Shown piece after piece: positions 45,427-53,988 of a stretch of 64,000 bases of DNA. Position 1 is the stretch's first letter. Each line of letters begins with the position of its first letter. Where the stretch lies: assembly GCF_024649945.1 (NCBI RefSeq), contig NZ_JANKMS010000004.1, positions 310,001 to 374,000 of the forward strand, read 5' to 3'. The notes below the pieces were generated by a model. It did not search any database. It was not told where the DNA came from and saw nothing but the letters and a program-made list of their open reading frames with translations. This DNA is from Flavobacterium panacis. GTDB lineage: Bacteria > Bacteroidota > Bacteroidia > Flavobacteriales > Flavobacteriaceae. The position numbers were made by a program, and so were the translations under genes.

Positions 45427-46938
45427 ATGAAAATCAAAATAACAGCAGCAATACTTTTAAGTATGCTTTTTACGGTATCATGTACGGATTTGAACGAACA
45501 GTTGTATGATCAAGTAGAAGATGGGGAGTTCGGAAATACAACTAAGGAAATCGATGCGCTGGTGGGTGGAGCTTATTCTTCACTAAGAGGATTCTCGGAT
45601 GCCATTTCAAATAACTTTCCAACCTGCGAATATGTTTTCTTTTTGAATGAAGTTGTTTCAGACGAAGCAACAATTCCAACAAGAGGAACCAACTGGTACG
45701 ACGGCGGGCAATATCAAGATGCACAAAAACATACTTGGAAAGCAGATAACAGAATGATTCTTTCGGCTTGGCGTTACAATTATACTGGAATTGCTAAGAT
45801 CAATGCGATTATTTATCAAATCAATAAATCGTCTTTATCTGAAAAAGCTAAAGAACCAATTTTTGCAGAGTTAAAAGCGCTTAGAGCTTATTACTATTAC
45901 AATCTTTTAGATTTATTTGGAAATGTGCCAATCGTAACCAATTTCGAAGACACAGATCTTCCAACGAATTCGACTAGAAAAGAAGTTTATGATTTTGTTG
46001 AAAAAGAGCTGACAGATGCCATTCCGCATTTAAATTCAAATGTGGTGTATTCTAAATTAACGAAAAATGTTGCCTATTCTATTTTGGCAAGATTATATCT
46101 TAATTCAGAAGCCTTTATTGGAGTTGCACGCTGGCAGGATTGTTTAGATATGTGCCAGAAAGTAACGGGATATAGCTTAACACCAGATTTCTTTGCCAAT
46201 TTCATAACAGAGAATCAAACTTCTCCTGAAATTATTTTTGCTATTCCTTATGATTCAAAAGCAGGAACAGTTGGGAATTATATGAATTCAATGTCAGCGC
46301 ATTACAATCAAAAGTTAGCTATTTCTGCGATTCCGAACAATTATCCTTGGAGTGCAAACGGAATGTGTGGGCAGCCAGGATTATATTCAACTTTTGCAGA
46401 TACAGACAAAAGAAAAAAATGTATGCTTCAAGGAGATCAAATCAATCTAGCGACAGGCTCTGTAATTATGATGGATAATGGAGAACCGCTTACATACACA
46501 GAGAATTTGACTAGTTTGACAGATGCAAAAGAAAACGAAGGTGTTCGGTTGGCAAAATATGAAATGAAAGCAGGAGAACAATGGGAACGTGATCATGATT
46601 TTGTATTGATTCGTTATGCAGAAATCTTAATGATGCAGGCAGAGTGTTACGTTCGTTTAGGTTCACCAGATTTAGCTCGACCATTTTTACAACAAGTAAC
46701 AGCACGTGCAGGAGAAGAAATGCCGACAACAATTGACCTTGCTTTTATAGACAAAGAATTGTTGAAAGAATTCACCTTTGAAGGAAGAAGAAGAACAGAC
46801 AACATCCGTTTTGGAACCTTCTTCTTATCATGGTGGGAAAAAGGACCAACTGAAAAATACAGAGCAATTTTCCCAATTCCAAGTACTGTTTTAACAACAA
46901 ATAAAAACTTGAAACAAAATCCTGGGTATCCAAATTAG
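45427..46938 (+). CDS. susD: SusD/RagB-family surface glycan-binding lipoprotein
   Basis: 503 residues. Lipoprotein signal (LLSMLFTVSCTD) then the helical TPR-rich SusD fold, with LRAYYYYNLLDLFGNVPIV near residue 155 and the C-terminal RYAEILMMQAEC, EFTFEGRRRTDNIRFGTF and IPSTVLTTNKNLKQNPGY signatures. It forms a hinged lid on SusC and binds the incoming oligosaccharide. A stem-loop with a T-run follows at 46950-46996, before the hydrolase genes. Confidence 0.95.
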   Translation: MKIKITAAILLSMLFTVSCTDLNEQLYDQVEDGEFGNTTKEIDALVGGAYSSLRGFSDAISNNFPTCEYVFFLNEVVSDEATIPTRGTNWYDGGQYQDAQKHTWKADNRMILSAWRYNYTGIAKINAIIYQINKSSLSEKAKEPIFAELKALRAYYYYNLLDLFGNVPIVTNFEDTDLPTNSTRKEVYDFVEKELTDAIPHLNSNVVYSKLTKNVAYSILARLYLNSEAFIGVARWQDCLDMCQKVTGYSLTPDFFANFITENQTSPEIIFAIPYDSKAGTVGNYMNSMSAHYNQKLAISAIPNNYPWSANGMCGQPGLYSTFADTDKRKKCMLQGDQINLATGSVIMMDNGEPLTYTENLTSLTDAKENEGVRLAKYEMKAGEQWERDHDFVLIRYAEILMMQAECYVRLGSPDLARPFLQQVTARAGEEMPTTIDLAFIDKELLKEFTFEGRRRTDNIRFGTFFLSWWEKGPTEKYRAIFPIPSTVLTTNKNLKQNPGYPN

Positions 46939-46949
46939 GTTACTAAAAT

Positions 46950-46996
46950 GTCAGTCTTCCATGTTGGTTAGTCGTGGAAGGCTGACCTATTTTTTA
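46950..46996 (+). terminator. Stem-loop after susD (attenuating terminator)
   Basis: GTCAGTCTTCCATG (46950-46963) pairs with CGTGGAAGGCTGAC (46973-46986) with two G-U pairs, followed by CTATTTTTT. It may partly end transcription so that the enzymes are made at lower levels than SusCD. Confidence 0.6.
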
Positions 46997-47036
46997 AGAA
47001 TTTACTAAAGTTCTTTTAGCTACAGATTAAAACGAT

Positions 47037-47153
47037 TTTGTTTCACGCAGATTCAGCAGATTATTGCAGATTTAAGCAGATTTTATTAAAGAAAATAATA
47101 TTTAATCTTTATAGATCTGCTCAAATCTTTTTTAAATCTGCGTGAAAAAAAAA
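47037..47153. repeat. CACGCAGATT inverted intergenic repeat, copy 2
   Basis: TTTCACGCAGATTCAGCAGA ... is mirrored by ... AAATCTGCGTGAAAAAAAA. Same family as 34083-34176. It lies between susD and the GH71/99-like gene. Confidence 0.7.
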
Positions 47154-47193
47154 TTTTTAATTCTTTAATCAGTGAGAAAAAAAATACATCAAT

Positions 47194-48438
47194 ATGAAAA
47201 GATATATCACATCATTGGTTTTTGGTTTAATGAATATTGTGATGGTTGCCGGATGCAGCAGCGATGACAAAGGTTCAGATAAGCCAACAGAACCAGAAAA
47301 AACAGCACCTGTTGCGATTGAGAAAACCAACAGCACCAAAATTTATATGCACTACATGCCGTGGTTTGAAACCAATGAAAGTAGTTCCGATAAAAAATGG
47401 GGATATCATTGGACAATGGCAAACAAGAATCCGAACAATGTAGGAGCAAATGGCCGTCGAGAAATTGCATCTTATTATTATCCGCTGATTGGGCCTTATC
47501 ATTCAGGCGATAAAAATGTGATTGAAAATCATTTATTACTGATGAAATATGCAGGAATCGATGGAATTCTGATTGACTGGTACGGAACTTACGATGTTAA
47601 CGATTATAGAATGGTCAAAGAAAATACAGACCAGCTAATCGAAATGCTGGAAAAAGTAGGTTTAGAATACGCCATTGTTTACGAAGACCGATTTTTAACC
47701 AACGTTGTCAATGCAGGAAAAGCAATTTCGGTAACCAGCGCAGCAAAAACAGATTTAGCTTATGTAGAAAAGAATTATTTTACTGATGCTAATTATATCA
47801 AAATTAATGGCAAACCGCTTTTGATGAATTTTGGTCCAATCGTTTTACAGACTCCTGCAGAATGGACGAATGTTTTGGGTTCTTTGACTACAAAACCAAC
47901 TTTTTTGACACTTTGGGATCATTCTGTAAAAGCGGGAGAAAATGCTTCTGGAGAATATGCTTGGGTGTACAAAGACAATAGCTTTTTAACTAATTTCTAT
48001 ACCAATACCAAACCAAAATTAGGTGTTGCAATGGGAAGTGCTTATCCAGGTTTTAAAGATTTTTATGTCGAAGGTGGTGGCGGTGCAGCAATTGGCTGGA
48101 CAATCGAACATAATAATGGAGCTACTCTAGATAAAACATTGGCTTTAGCCAAAAATGCCAATGTCAACTATCTCCAGTTAATAACTTGGAATGATTTCGG
48201 AGAAGGAACCATGTTTGAACCAACAGTTGAATTTGGCTATTCTTATATCGAAAAAATAAAAGCTTTTTCAGGAGTAAAAAATACCGAAAGTGTATTTCCT
48301 GATATCAGCAAATTGTATGATTTACGCGTACAGAAAAAAGGAAATGTCGAAGCCCAGAAAAAACTCGATCAAGCGTTTAATTATTTGGTTTCATTGCAAA
48401 CAACAAAAGCAAAACAGATAATAAGCGAAATTAAATAG
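47194..48438 (+). CDS. GH71/GH99-like glycoside hydrolase lipoprotein
   Basis: 414 residues. Lipoprotein signal (NIVMVAGCSS) with an acidic SSDDKGSDK tether, so probably surface-exposed. The barrel shows KIYMHYMPWFET, YYYPLIGPYHSGD, YAGIDGILIDWYGTYDVNDY, GLEYAIVYEDRF and, late, LQLITWNDFGEGTMFEPTVE, which lines up with the WNE/ExxEGT region of GH99-type endo-alpha-mannosidases and the related GH71. GH99 acts on alpha-1,2-linked mannan or glucosyl-mannose; GH71 acts on alpha-1,3-glucan. By eye I cannot choose. A helical tail of about 60 residues is extra. It precedes GH97 by 25 bp. Confidence 0.75.
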   Translation: MKRYITSLVFGLMNIVMVAGCSSDDKGSDKPTEPEKTAPVAIEKTNSTKIYMHYMPWFETNESSSDKKWGYHWTMANKNPNNVGANGRREIASYYYPLIGPYHSGDKNVIENHLLLMKYAGIDGILIDWYGTYDVNDYRMVKENTDQLIEMLEKVGLEYAIVYEDRFLTNVVNAGKAISVTSAAKTDLAYVEKNYFTDANYIKINGKPLLMNFGPIVLQTPAEWTNVLGSLTTKPTFLTLWDHSVKAGENASGEYAWVYKDNSFLTNFYTNTKPKLGVAMGSAYPGFKDFYVEGGGGAAIGWTIEHNNGATLDKTLALAKNANVNYLQLITWNDFGEGTMFEPTVEFGYSYIEKIKAFSGVKNTESVFPDISKLYDLRVQKKGNVEAQKKLDQAFNYLVSLQTTKAKQIISEIK

Positions 48439-48463
48439 AGCCGTAATTAATACAATTTAAATA

Positions 48464-50482
48464 ATGAAAAACAGAAAATATAGATACTGCCTAATAGCTT
48501 TTGCATCAATGCTTGTTATGGCTTGCAGTACTAAAACAACGTATAAAATCAGTTCTCCTGAAAAAATCTCTGAATTAACTTTTGAATTAACTCCTTCAGG
48601 ACAACCTCAATATAGTTTTTCTTCTAACGGAAAATCGGTTATTGAGCCTTCTCTTATGGGATTTGAATTTCAAGGATTAGCCAAAATGACTGATGGTTTT
48701 GAAGTGGTTTCGACAGAAGAAAAATCGGCAGATGAAACTTGGGAACAACCTTGGGGCGAATTCAAAAAAATAAGAGATCATCATAACGAACTGATTGTTC
48801 ACTTAAAAGAAGCAAAAGGTGAGGAACGTTTAGTCGATATTATCTTCAGAGTTTTTGATGACGGAGTTGGATTTCGTTATGAATTTCCGAAACAGCCTCA
48901 TTTAGGGAAAGTTAAAATCTCTAATGAAGTAACGCAATTTACTTTTAAAGACAATAACGAAGTTTGGTGGATTCCAGTGCATCGTGAAAATAGTTATTAC
49001 GAAAGTGAATACCGCAAAACCTTAATGAGTAAAACGGATACCATTAACACGCCTGCGACTTTTGAAACGAAAGACAAATTGTATGTAGCGATTCACGAAG
49101 CTAATTTAACCGATTTTGCCTCAATGACGCTTTTAAAAACTACAGACAAACAATATAAAAGTGATTTAGTGCCTTGGGCTGATGGCGTAAAAGTATATGC
49201 AGAAACTCCTTTTAAAACACCTTGGAGAACTATTGTAGTGGGTAAAACTCCAGGAGATATAGCAACTTCAACTATTATGCTAAATCTAAACGAGCCATCA
49301 AAAATTGAAGATTTATCTTGGATTACACCTTCAAAATACATCGGAATTTGGTGGGGAATGCATTTAGAAAAATATACTTGGGGACAAGGACCAAAACATG
49401 GTGCCACAACCAAAAACACTAAAGAATACATTGATTTTGCTGCCAAAAATAATTTTGACGGAGTTTTGGTCGAAGGCTGGAATGAAGGTTGGGATGGCGA
49501 CTGGACAGCAGATGGTTCTGCCTTTAGTTTCGTAAAAGCGTATCCAGATTTCAATTTGGAAGAAATCACGAAATACGCTGCCGTGAAAAATGTTCGTTTA
49601 ATTGGACATCATGAAACAGCTGGAGCAACTAAAAACTATGAAGGTCAATTGGAAGATGCCTTTAAACTGTATCAGAAAATGGGTGTGAATTCGGTAAAAA
49701 CGGGTTATGTCAACAAATATTTAGATAAAAAAGAATGGCACGACAGCCAATACGGAGCGCGTCATTACAGAAAAGTGATCGAAACAGCGGCGAAATATCA
49801 TATTATGATTGACAATCACGAACCAATGAAAGGAACGGGATTACAAAGAACTTATCCAAATTTCATGTCACAGGAAGGCGGACGCGGACAAGAATACAAT
49901 GCATGGTCTGTTGATGGAGGAAATACGCCAGAGCATTTAACAACACTTCCTTTTACCAGAATGCTTTCTGGTCCATTTGATTATACGCCAGGTAATTTCA
50001 ATTTTGATTACAAAACGCCTTCTGGAGCTAAAGTTCAGACGACTTTGGCGAATCAATTGGCGTTGTATGTAATTATTTTCAGTCCGCTGCAAATGGCTTC
50101 AGATTTACCTGAAAATTATGAAGGAAAACCAGAATTCCAATTCATAAAAGATGTGCCTTGTACTTGGTCAGACACAAAAGTTTTGGATTCTAAAATTGGA
50201 GAATACACTACAATTGCGCGTAAAGATTGGGAGGAGAAAAATTGGTATTTAGGTTCGATCACAAACAGAAATGCAAGAGATTTAAAAGTAGAACTTTCAT
50301 TCTTAGATAAAAATAAAGAATACGAAGCCGAAATCTATGCAGACGGTCCTGGAGCAAATTATAAAACAAACCCATATCCAGTTACAATCTCTAAACAAAA
50401 AGTAAACAGTAAAACGGTTTTAGATATGAAATTGGCAGCTGGTGGAGGAACAGCAATAAAATTTTCTCCAATCGAGAAATGA
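48464..50482 (+). CDS. GH97 alpha-glycosidase lipoprotein, inverting-type active site likely
   Basis: 672 residues. Lipoprotein signal (MLVMACSTK). Three parts: N-terminal beta-sandwich, central (beta/alpha)8 barrel from about 285 (YIGIWWGMHLEKYTWGQG), and C-terminal beta-domain. VNSVKTGYVNKYL has G414 where retaining GH97 enzymes carry the Asp nucleophile, and IMIDNHEPMKGTGLQRTYPN supplies E453, matching the base of inverting SusB-type alpha-glucosidases. Other acidic residues (VHRENSYYES, SQEGGRGQEYN) are where calcium and catalytic ligands occur. So alpha-glucosidase of the SusB type is the best guess. It is the last gene of the PUL, with a terminator at 50558-50594. Confidence 0.88.
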   Translation: MKNRKYRYCLIAFASMLVMACSTKTTYKISSPEKISELTFELTPSGQPQYSFSSNGKSVIEPSLMGFEFQGLAKMTDGFEVVSTEEKSADETWEQPWGEFKKIRDHHNELIVHLKEAKGEERLVDIIFRVFDDGVGFRYEFPKQPHLGKVKISNEVTQFTFKDNNEVWWIPVHRENSYYESEYRKTLMSKTDTINTPATFETKDKLYVAIHEANLTDFASMTLLKTTDKQYKSDLVPWADGVKVYAETPFKTPWRTIVVGKTPGDIATSTIMLNLNEPSKIEDLSWITPSKYIGIWWGMHLEKYTWGQGPKHGATTKNTKEYIDFAAKNNFDGVLVEGWNEGWDGDWTADGSAFSFVKAYPDFNLEEITKYAAVKNVRLIGHHETAGATKNYEGQLEDAFKLYQKMGVNSVKTGYVNKYLDKKEWHDSQYGARHYRKVIETAAKYHIMIDNHEPMKGTGLQRTYPNFMSQEGGRGQEYNAWSVDGGNTPEHLTTLPFTRMLSGPFDYTPGNFNFDYKTPSGAKVQTTLANQLALYVIIFSPLQMASDLPENYEGKPEFQFIKDVPCTWSDTKVLDSKIGEYTTIARKDWEEKNWYLGSITNRNARDLKVELSFLDKNKEYEAEIYADGPGANYKTNPYPVTISKQKVNSKTVLDMKLAAGGGTAIKFSPIEK

Positions 50483-50557
50483 TTTTTTTAAGCTTCTAAG
50501 TTTCTAAGGAACTAAGATGCTAAGTTTATTTGAGTTAAATAGTTTAAGTTTGGTAAT

Positions 50558-50594
50558 AAACCCGATGGCGATAAGTTATCGGGTTTATTTTTTT
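50558..50594 (+). terminator. Intrinsic terminator of the PUL
   Basis: AAACCCGAT (50558-50566) pairs with ATCGGGTTT (50578-50586), then ATTTTTTTG. Confidence 0.75.
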
Positions 50595-50620
50595 GTTTTT
50601 TGTGATGATTTTTTTTTAAA

Positions 50621-50712
50621 CGCAAAGCACGCAAGGTTTTTTACTAAGTTTAACGCTGATAAACGCAAAGTTCGCAAAGCTTTATCTACATTTAGCTTTG
50701 CGAACTTTGCGG
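50621..50712. repeat. CGCAAAG-type intergenic repeat, copy 2
   Basis: CGCAAAGTTCGCAAAGCT (50664-50681) is the perfect complement of AGCTTTGCGAACTTTGCG (50694-50711), preceded by CGCAAAGCACGCAAGG. Same family as 29301-29486. Confidence 0.8.
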
Positions 50713-50776
50713 TCAAATATTTAAGTTCCAATTAAAACCTTTGTTCCTTTGTCCCTTAGAACCTTTGTCTCTTTGG

Positions 50777-51691
50777 TTAATGCTTATAAAGCTTCACATG
50801 ATTTCCAAAGCTATACGTTGCAGTTAGCGTTGGACCATTATATCCCCATTTAAAGAAACCATTGAGTCTCTCTTTTTCCATATCCACTCTGATGTTTAAA
50901 CCTGTATATCCAGCTGTTAAACTGAAATTTTCGTAAACATTATATAAAACAGATAAGTTGTAACTCAACAACCTTCCGTCAAAATCATTTATTTTAATAG
51001 CAAAATAGTTGAAGTTAGCATACAAACCAACTTTTCTTCCTAATACAAATTCACCCCAAATTCCAATGTCTGGGAGTGGAGCTGTAAAATCAAAATTATC
51101 TCTGTATTCTTCATTAATTGTTGCGCCTTCCAATCTCATTCCCACATCACTAAACAAAACATGCGCTCCGATAAGAGCTCCAATTTCGTATCTCGGTTTA
51201 GATACAAAGGCATAACCGTAAGTAATTCTTCCAATATGACTATCCATAAAAGCAGAAACTGTAGCATTTACAGGATAAACATGGTCGCGAAATTCGATTT
51301 CTTTCTGTAATGTTTTAGTAGAATTTCTACTTAGATAATAGTATTCTGCTCCAAGTCGCGATCTTCTGGAAATTCTCCATTCGAAAGCGCCAAAAAAGGA
51401 AACGGTACTTTTACTAAATCCAAGATCTTTTTCAAAATCAATCAAATTTCCAAAATTACCATTATTACTACCAACTTGGACTTCAGTATTATTAACGGGG
51501 AAAAAAGCACCTGCAGTAACTTTAAATCTTCTAGCGTGCCACGGAAGATCATCAGCATAATTATCCTGAAAATTTTCACTTTCAGATTTAACAGTCGTTA
51601 AATTTTCAATTGAAGTGTTCTCTGCAAATGACTGTGCATTTACCGAAATCCAAAAGACCGTCATTACCAAAAAAAACAATAATTTTTTCAT
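50777..51691 (-). CDS. Outer-membrane beta-barrel protein
   Basis: 304 residues from ATG 51691, which starts a clean signal peptide (MKKLLFFLVMTVFWISVNAQ); the frame reaches 51733 but the extra 14 residues are polar and unlikely. The mature part has a periplasmic stretch of about 45 residues and then alternating strands (WHARRFKVTAGAFFPVNNTE, RLGAEYYYLSRNS, KVGLYANFNYFAIKIND), finishing with TATYSFGNHVKLYKH, as in 10-12-stranded outer-membrane barrels. The ligand or role is unknown. It stands alone on the minus strand, divergent from marR. Confidence 0.75.
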   Translation of the reverse strand: MKKLLFFLVMTVFWISVNAQSFAENTSIENLTTVKSESENFQDNYADDLPWHARRFKVTAGAFFPVNNTEVQVGSNNGNFGNLIDFEKDLGFSKSTVSFFGAFEWRISRRSRLGAEYYYLSRNSTKTLQKEIEFRDHVYPVNATVSAFMDSHIGRITYGYAFVSKPRYEIGALIGAHVLFSDVGMRLEGATINEEYRDNFDFTAPLPDIGIWGEFVLGRKVGLYANFNYFAIKINDFDGRLLSYNLSVLYNVYENFSLTAGYTGLNIRVDMEKERLNGFFKWGYNGPTLTATYSFGNHVKLYKH

Positions 51692-51833
51692 GTGATTTGA
51701 TTTTAGATTTTTGTTTGGGTAATATTTTAACAATAAAGTTAGTAAAAATAATCTCTCATTTTTATTTTTAATCTTGAACTTTTTATTTTAAGTGTTTAGT
51801 TATCAGTAAAATATGAATTTGTTTTAAAATTAG

Positions 51834-51862
51834 TTGACATGTCATCCTTTTTTGTAATTTTG
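51834..51862 (+). promoter_or_regulatory. marR promoter with overlapping palindromic operator
   Basis: TTG (51834-51836), an 18-bp spacer and TAATTTTG (51855-51862) form a Bacteroidota promoter; ATG 51867 is four bases further on, so the mRNA may be leaderless. TGACATGTCA (51835-51844) is a perfect 10-bp palindrome over the -33 region and matches the site before the MATE gene. Confidence 0.7.
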
Positions 51863-51866
51863 CATC

Positions 51867-52343
51867 ATGGAAAAAGTAAATACAGATAAAGAGAATTTTT
51901 CAAATTTTTGGAAAGAGGAAATATCAGATAGTTTTTTCTTTCAGATTCATCGCATCAAACGGGCAATTTTTAGAAGAACAAATGCGTTAATGACAGAAGC
52001 TGGAATCACATTACAACTGGAGCAGTTACCATTGCTTATGATCTTGAATCAAAAAAGTCTTTCGCAGCGAGAACTGTCAGATAAAACAATGCGTGATAAA
52101 TCTTCTATTTTAAGGAGTATCAGCGCGCTTGAAAAAAAGAATTTGGTTGAGGTAGTAAAGGATAAAACTGATAAAAGAAAGAATATTGTAAGCCTTACTG
52201 ATGAAGGAATGAATTTAGCTAAAAATATTCGTTCTCTAATGAAAAGGGCAGAAGAAGAGGTAATGTCTGTTTTTACTCCAAAAGAAAGAATTGAGGCTTT
52301 GAATGCTGTGAGATCTTATGCAGATAAACTAGAAACACTTTAA
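51867..52343 (+). CDS. MarR-family transcriptional regulator
   Basis: 158 residues. Winged helix-turn-helix: IKRAIFRRTNALMTEAGITL, LPLLMILNQKSLSQRELSDK, MRDKSSILRSISALEKKNLV (recognition helix) and VVKDKTDKRKNIVSLTDEGM (wing), with long dimerisation helices at both ends. MarR dimers bind short palindromes and usually repress their own gene and a neighbouring efflux pump until a ligand binds. Palindromes of the type TTGA-AT-TCA occur both upstream of this gene and upstream of the MATE gene 63 bp downstream, which fits this model. Confidence 0.9.
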   Translation: MEKVNTDKENFSNFWKEEISDSFFFQIHRIKRAIFRRTNALMTEAGITLQLEQLPLLMILNQKSLSQRELSDKTMRDKSSILRSISALEKKNLVEVVKDKTDKRKNIVSLTDEGMNLAKNIRSLMKRAEEEVMSVFTPKERIEALNAVRSYADKLETL

Positions 52344-52362
52344 TTTTTTTTAAACTTTAAAA

Positions 52363-52376
52363 GTTGATATGTCAAC
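52363..52376 (+). promoter_or_regulatory. Second MarR-type operator before the MATE gene
   Basis: GTTGATATGTCAAC is a near-perfect palindrome (TTGAyATrTCAA) like TTGACATGTCAT at 51834-51845. It lies 30 bp before ATG 52406. Confidence 0.65.
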
Positions 52377-52405
52377 TTATTTTAAATAATTATTTTAATT
52401 AGAAA

Positions 52406-53827
52406 ATGAAAAAAAACGAATTATTAGAAGGGCCAATTCTTTCTTCATTGTTAAAACTGGCAGTTCCTATTATGATTGCCAATCTTTTGCAGGCCGCTTA
52501 TCAGCTTGTTGATGCCTTTTGGGTAGGACGACTTGGTGGAGATGCCGTTGCTGCAGTTTCGGTGAGTACGCCTGTAATATTCTTAACCATTGCGTTGGGA
52601 ACTGGATTAGCTATTGCCGGATCTATTTTAATTGCACAATATTTTGGTGCTGGAAACCAGAAAATGGTCAATCATGTGGCGGCGCAAACTCTGTCAATGG
52701 TAATTATTGTTTCTGTGGTTTTATCTATTATTGGTTATATTTTAAGTCCGTATTTCTTATATCTTTTAAAAGTTACACCTACAGTTTATGCCGATGCCTT
52801 AGGGTTTATGAGAGTGGCATTTATAGGTTTGGTTTTTAGTTTCGGATTTATGATTTTCCAATCTATTATGCGTGGTGTTGGGCGTGTAACTTTACCAGTT
52901 TATATTGTTTTAGGGACTGTAATTCTAAACTTTGCCTTAGATCCGTTGTTTATTTATGGATGGAAATTTATTCCGGCAATGGGAGTAAAAGGAGCGGCTT
53001 TGGCAACTCTATCTACACAGCTTCTGGCAATTATTATCGGTTTTGCAATTTTGTTTAGAGGAAAACACGGAATCCATCTTCGTATTCAAGATTTTAAACC
53101 CGATTATCAGCATATTAAAAGAGCTTTCCAAATCGGATTTCCTTCTTCAATAGAACAATCTATGCGTGCTTTGGGAATGATGGCTATTACATTTCTGATT
53201 GTTCGTTTTGGTACTTTGACTGTGGCTTCTTATGGCGCAGGTTCCAATTTGATTCAGCTGATTTTAATTCCGGCTTTAGGACTTTCCATGGCAATTGCTA
53301 CGCTTGTCGGACAAAATATTGGAGCAGGAAATATTGATCGTGCTGCCGAGATTTCAAAACTAGGGGCTTATCTTGGTTTCGGATTATTAACAGGTTTAGG
53401 AATAATCGCTTTTATTTTTGCACCTTATTTAATTGCATTTTTCGTTCCCAGAGATCCAGCGGTTATTGTTGGAGGAACAGAACTTTTAAGAATTACGTGT
53501 CTTTCTTGGGGTTTTTTAGGTTTGCAGCTATGTTTAACAGGCGTTTTTAGAGCTGTTGGAAATACTAAACTCCCTATGATTCTGACTTTAGTTTCACAAT
53601 GGGTAATTCAGTTTCCGCTGGCTTTTATTTTATCGCACAATACATCGCTTGGAAAAATAGGTATATGGTGGGCATTCCCAATCTCTTCGGTTGTAACGGC
53701 TTTAATTACTGTGGTTCTTTACGTGAAAGGAGACTGGAAAAAAGAAAGATTAACTGGTAAAACCAATAAACTAATAGACAAAGTAGAAAGTGAAATCGTA
53801 AAAGAAGGATTTGATTTGACGAAATAG
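52406..53827 (+). CDS. MATE-family multidrug efflux transporter
   Basis: 473 residues with twelve predicted membrane helices in two homologous halves. The first begins SLLKLAVPIMIANLLQAAYQ then LVDAFWVGRLGGDAVAAVSV, the classic MATE (NorM/DinF-like) opening; the second half begins with FQIGFPSSIEQSMRALGMMA. MATE pumps export cationic drugs or metabolites in exchange for Na+ or H+. Encoded just after its probable MarR regulator with a shared operator motif, so drug- or metabolite-inducible export is likely. A terminator follows at 53887-53910. Confidence 0.92.
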   Translation: MKKNELLEGPILSSLLKLAVPIMIANLLQAAYQLVDAFWVGRLGGDAVAAVSVSTPVIFLTIALGTGLAIAGSILIAQYFGAGNQKMVNHVAAQTLSMVIIVSVVLSIIGYILSPYFLYLLKVTPTVYADALGFMRVAFIGLVFSFGFMIFQSIMRGVGRVTLPVYIVLGTVILNFALDPLFIYGWKFIPAMGVKGAALATLSTQLLAIIIGFAILFRGKHGIHLRIQDFKPDYQHIKRAFQIGFPSSIEQSMRALGMMAITFLIVRFGTLTVASYGAGSNLIQLILIPALGLSMAIATLVGQNIGAGNIDRAAEISKLGAYLGFGLLTGLGIIAFIFAPYLIAFFVPRDPAVIVGGTELLRITCLSWGFLGLQLCLTGVFRAVGNTKLPMILTLVSQWVIQFPLAFILSHNTSLGKIGIWWAFPISSVVTALITVVLYVKGDWKKERLTGKTNKLIDKVESEIVKEGFDLTK

Positions 53828-53975
53828 AGATACTAAGATACTGAGGTTCTAAGATGCTGAGGTTCTAAGATACTAAGGTTTTTATAGACGCACTAGGTGC
53901 GTCTTTTTTTGCAAAAAACTAAAAAAAATGTAGCTAAAAACTTAGAACCTTAGTATCTTAGAACCTTAGCAACTT
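53827..53975. repeat. CTAAG/CTTAG inverted intergenic repeat flanking a terminator
   Basis: Spaced CTAAG and CTGAGG words (53828-53880) are mirrored by CTTAGAACCTTAGTATCTTA-like sequence (53940-53971). It lies on both sides of the MATE terminator. Same family as 32485-32522. Confidence 0.7.
53887..53910 (+). terminator. Intrinsic terminator after the MATE gene
   Basis: GACGCAC (53887-53893), loop TAG, GTGCGTC (53897-53903), then a run of T. Confidence 0.8.
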
Positions 53976-53988
53976 TAAAAACAAATCT

